Assembly (NCBI RefSeq): GCF_025564085.1
Contig: NZ_JAMGZJ010000067.1
Location: 1-64,000, forward strand
Direction: 5' to 3'
Source of the DNA: Silvania confinis
Lineage (GTDB): Bacteria > Pseudomonadota > Gammaproteobacteria > Enterobacterales > Enterobacteriaceae
DNA: 64,000 bases
The position numbers and the translations under genes are program-made. Below are positions 63,873 to 64,000 of the stretch, piece by piece. The notes under the pieces are model-generated. The model saw only the letters and a program-made list of their open reading frames with translations. It was not told where the DNA came from and did no database searches. How positions within the stretch are numbered: the first letter of the stretch is position 1; every line of letters starts with the position of its first letter.

Positions 63873-64000
63873 CCTGTCGCTCCAGCTGTATCACCACCTG
63901 CAGCGTTTCTTGTTCTGACTGAATGCTAAAGCGCCCCACCGCCACATCACGCTGTGCGAGGGTGACAAAGAGCGTGGGGATTTGCGCCCAGGCGGCTTCA
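63862..64000 (-). CDS. hofO: HofO, putative PilO-like protein (C-terminal part only)
   Basis: Only the last 45 complete codons are in the window. They end FSIQSEQETLQVVIQLERQ followed by DAG and a TAA stop at 63862-63864. The position directly before hofP identifies it as hofO, the PilO-like inner-membrane component. The sequence itself is too short for an independent call. The rest lies beyond position 64000. Confidence 0.75.
   Translation of the reverse strand, partial: EAAWAQIPTLFVTLAQRDVAVGRFSIQSEQETLQVVIQLERQDAG

Overview
This 64 kb window is chromosomal DNA from a member of the Enterobacteriaceae close to Escherichia, Salmonella, Citrobacter, Enterobacter and Klebsiella. Gene order, protein lengths and many regulatory sites match the E. 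coli K-12 stretch from rrnD to hofO almost gene for gene. Two details argue against E. coli itself: a single short prepilin peptidase (hopD type) sits between the S10 operon and bfr, and CRP has two substitutions. I cannot name the genus from the sequence alone.

Layout. 1-421 holds the P1/P2 promoters and boxA of an rRNA operon that runs leftwards out of the window. 422-10.7 kb holds yrdA, then the leftward set dprA-smg-yrdD-tsaC-aroE-yrdB, the rightward def-fmt-rsmB-trkA-mscL, and the leftward yhdN-zntR-arfA. 10.8-24.7 kb is the ribosomal superblock on the minus strand: S10 operon (rpsJ to rpsQ), spc operon (rplN to rpmJ, including secY) and alpha operon (rpsM to rplQ, including rpoA). 24.8-26.1 kb has hopD, bfr and bfd. 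26.2-32.5 kb has the str operon (rpsL-rpsG-fusA-tufA) and, upstream of it, yheO-tusDCB. 32.7-41.4 kb has fkpA, slyX, slyD, the kefG-kefB-yheV set, and yheS-yheT-yheU-prkB. 41.4-47.7 kb has a REP pair, yhfA, crp, yhfK, argD, pabA, and yhfG-fic. 47.8-55.6 kb has ppiA, tsgA, the nitrite reductase/siroheme operon nirBDC-cysG and the small lipoprotein yhfL. 55.6-62.0 kb is the aroK-aroB-damX-dam-rpe-gph-trpS operon. The window ends in hofQ, hofP and the 3' end of hofO, the operon needed for DNA uptake as a nutrient.

The genes serve translation (ribosomal proteins, EF-G, EF-Tu, fMet-tRNA formation and deformylation, tRNA t6A and s2U modification, non-stop rescue by ArfA), global control (CRP, RNA polymerase alpha), ion and osmotic homeostasis (TrkA, MscL, KefBG), iron storage (Bfr/Bfd), nitrite assimilation, the shikimate pathway, and DNA methylation and processing (Dam, DprA, Hof).

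I found no prophage, insertion sequence, CRISPR array, tRNA gene or defence island, and no previously undescribed system. The items most worth a second look are regulatory or small: the stem-loop inside arfA, the altered Fic motif in the yhfG-fic pair, the stand-alone HopD peptidase, a hairpin directly before tufA, a terminator-like hairpin in front of rsmB, and the long hofP/hofQ overlap. Family comparisons are from memory, not from a search.
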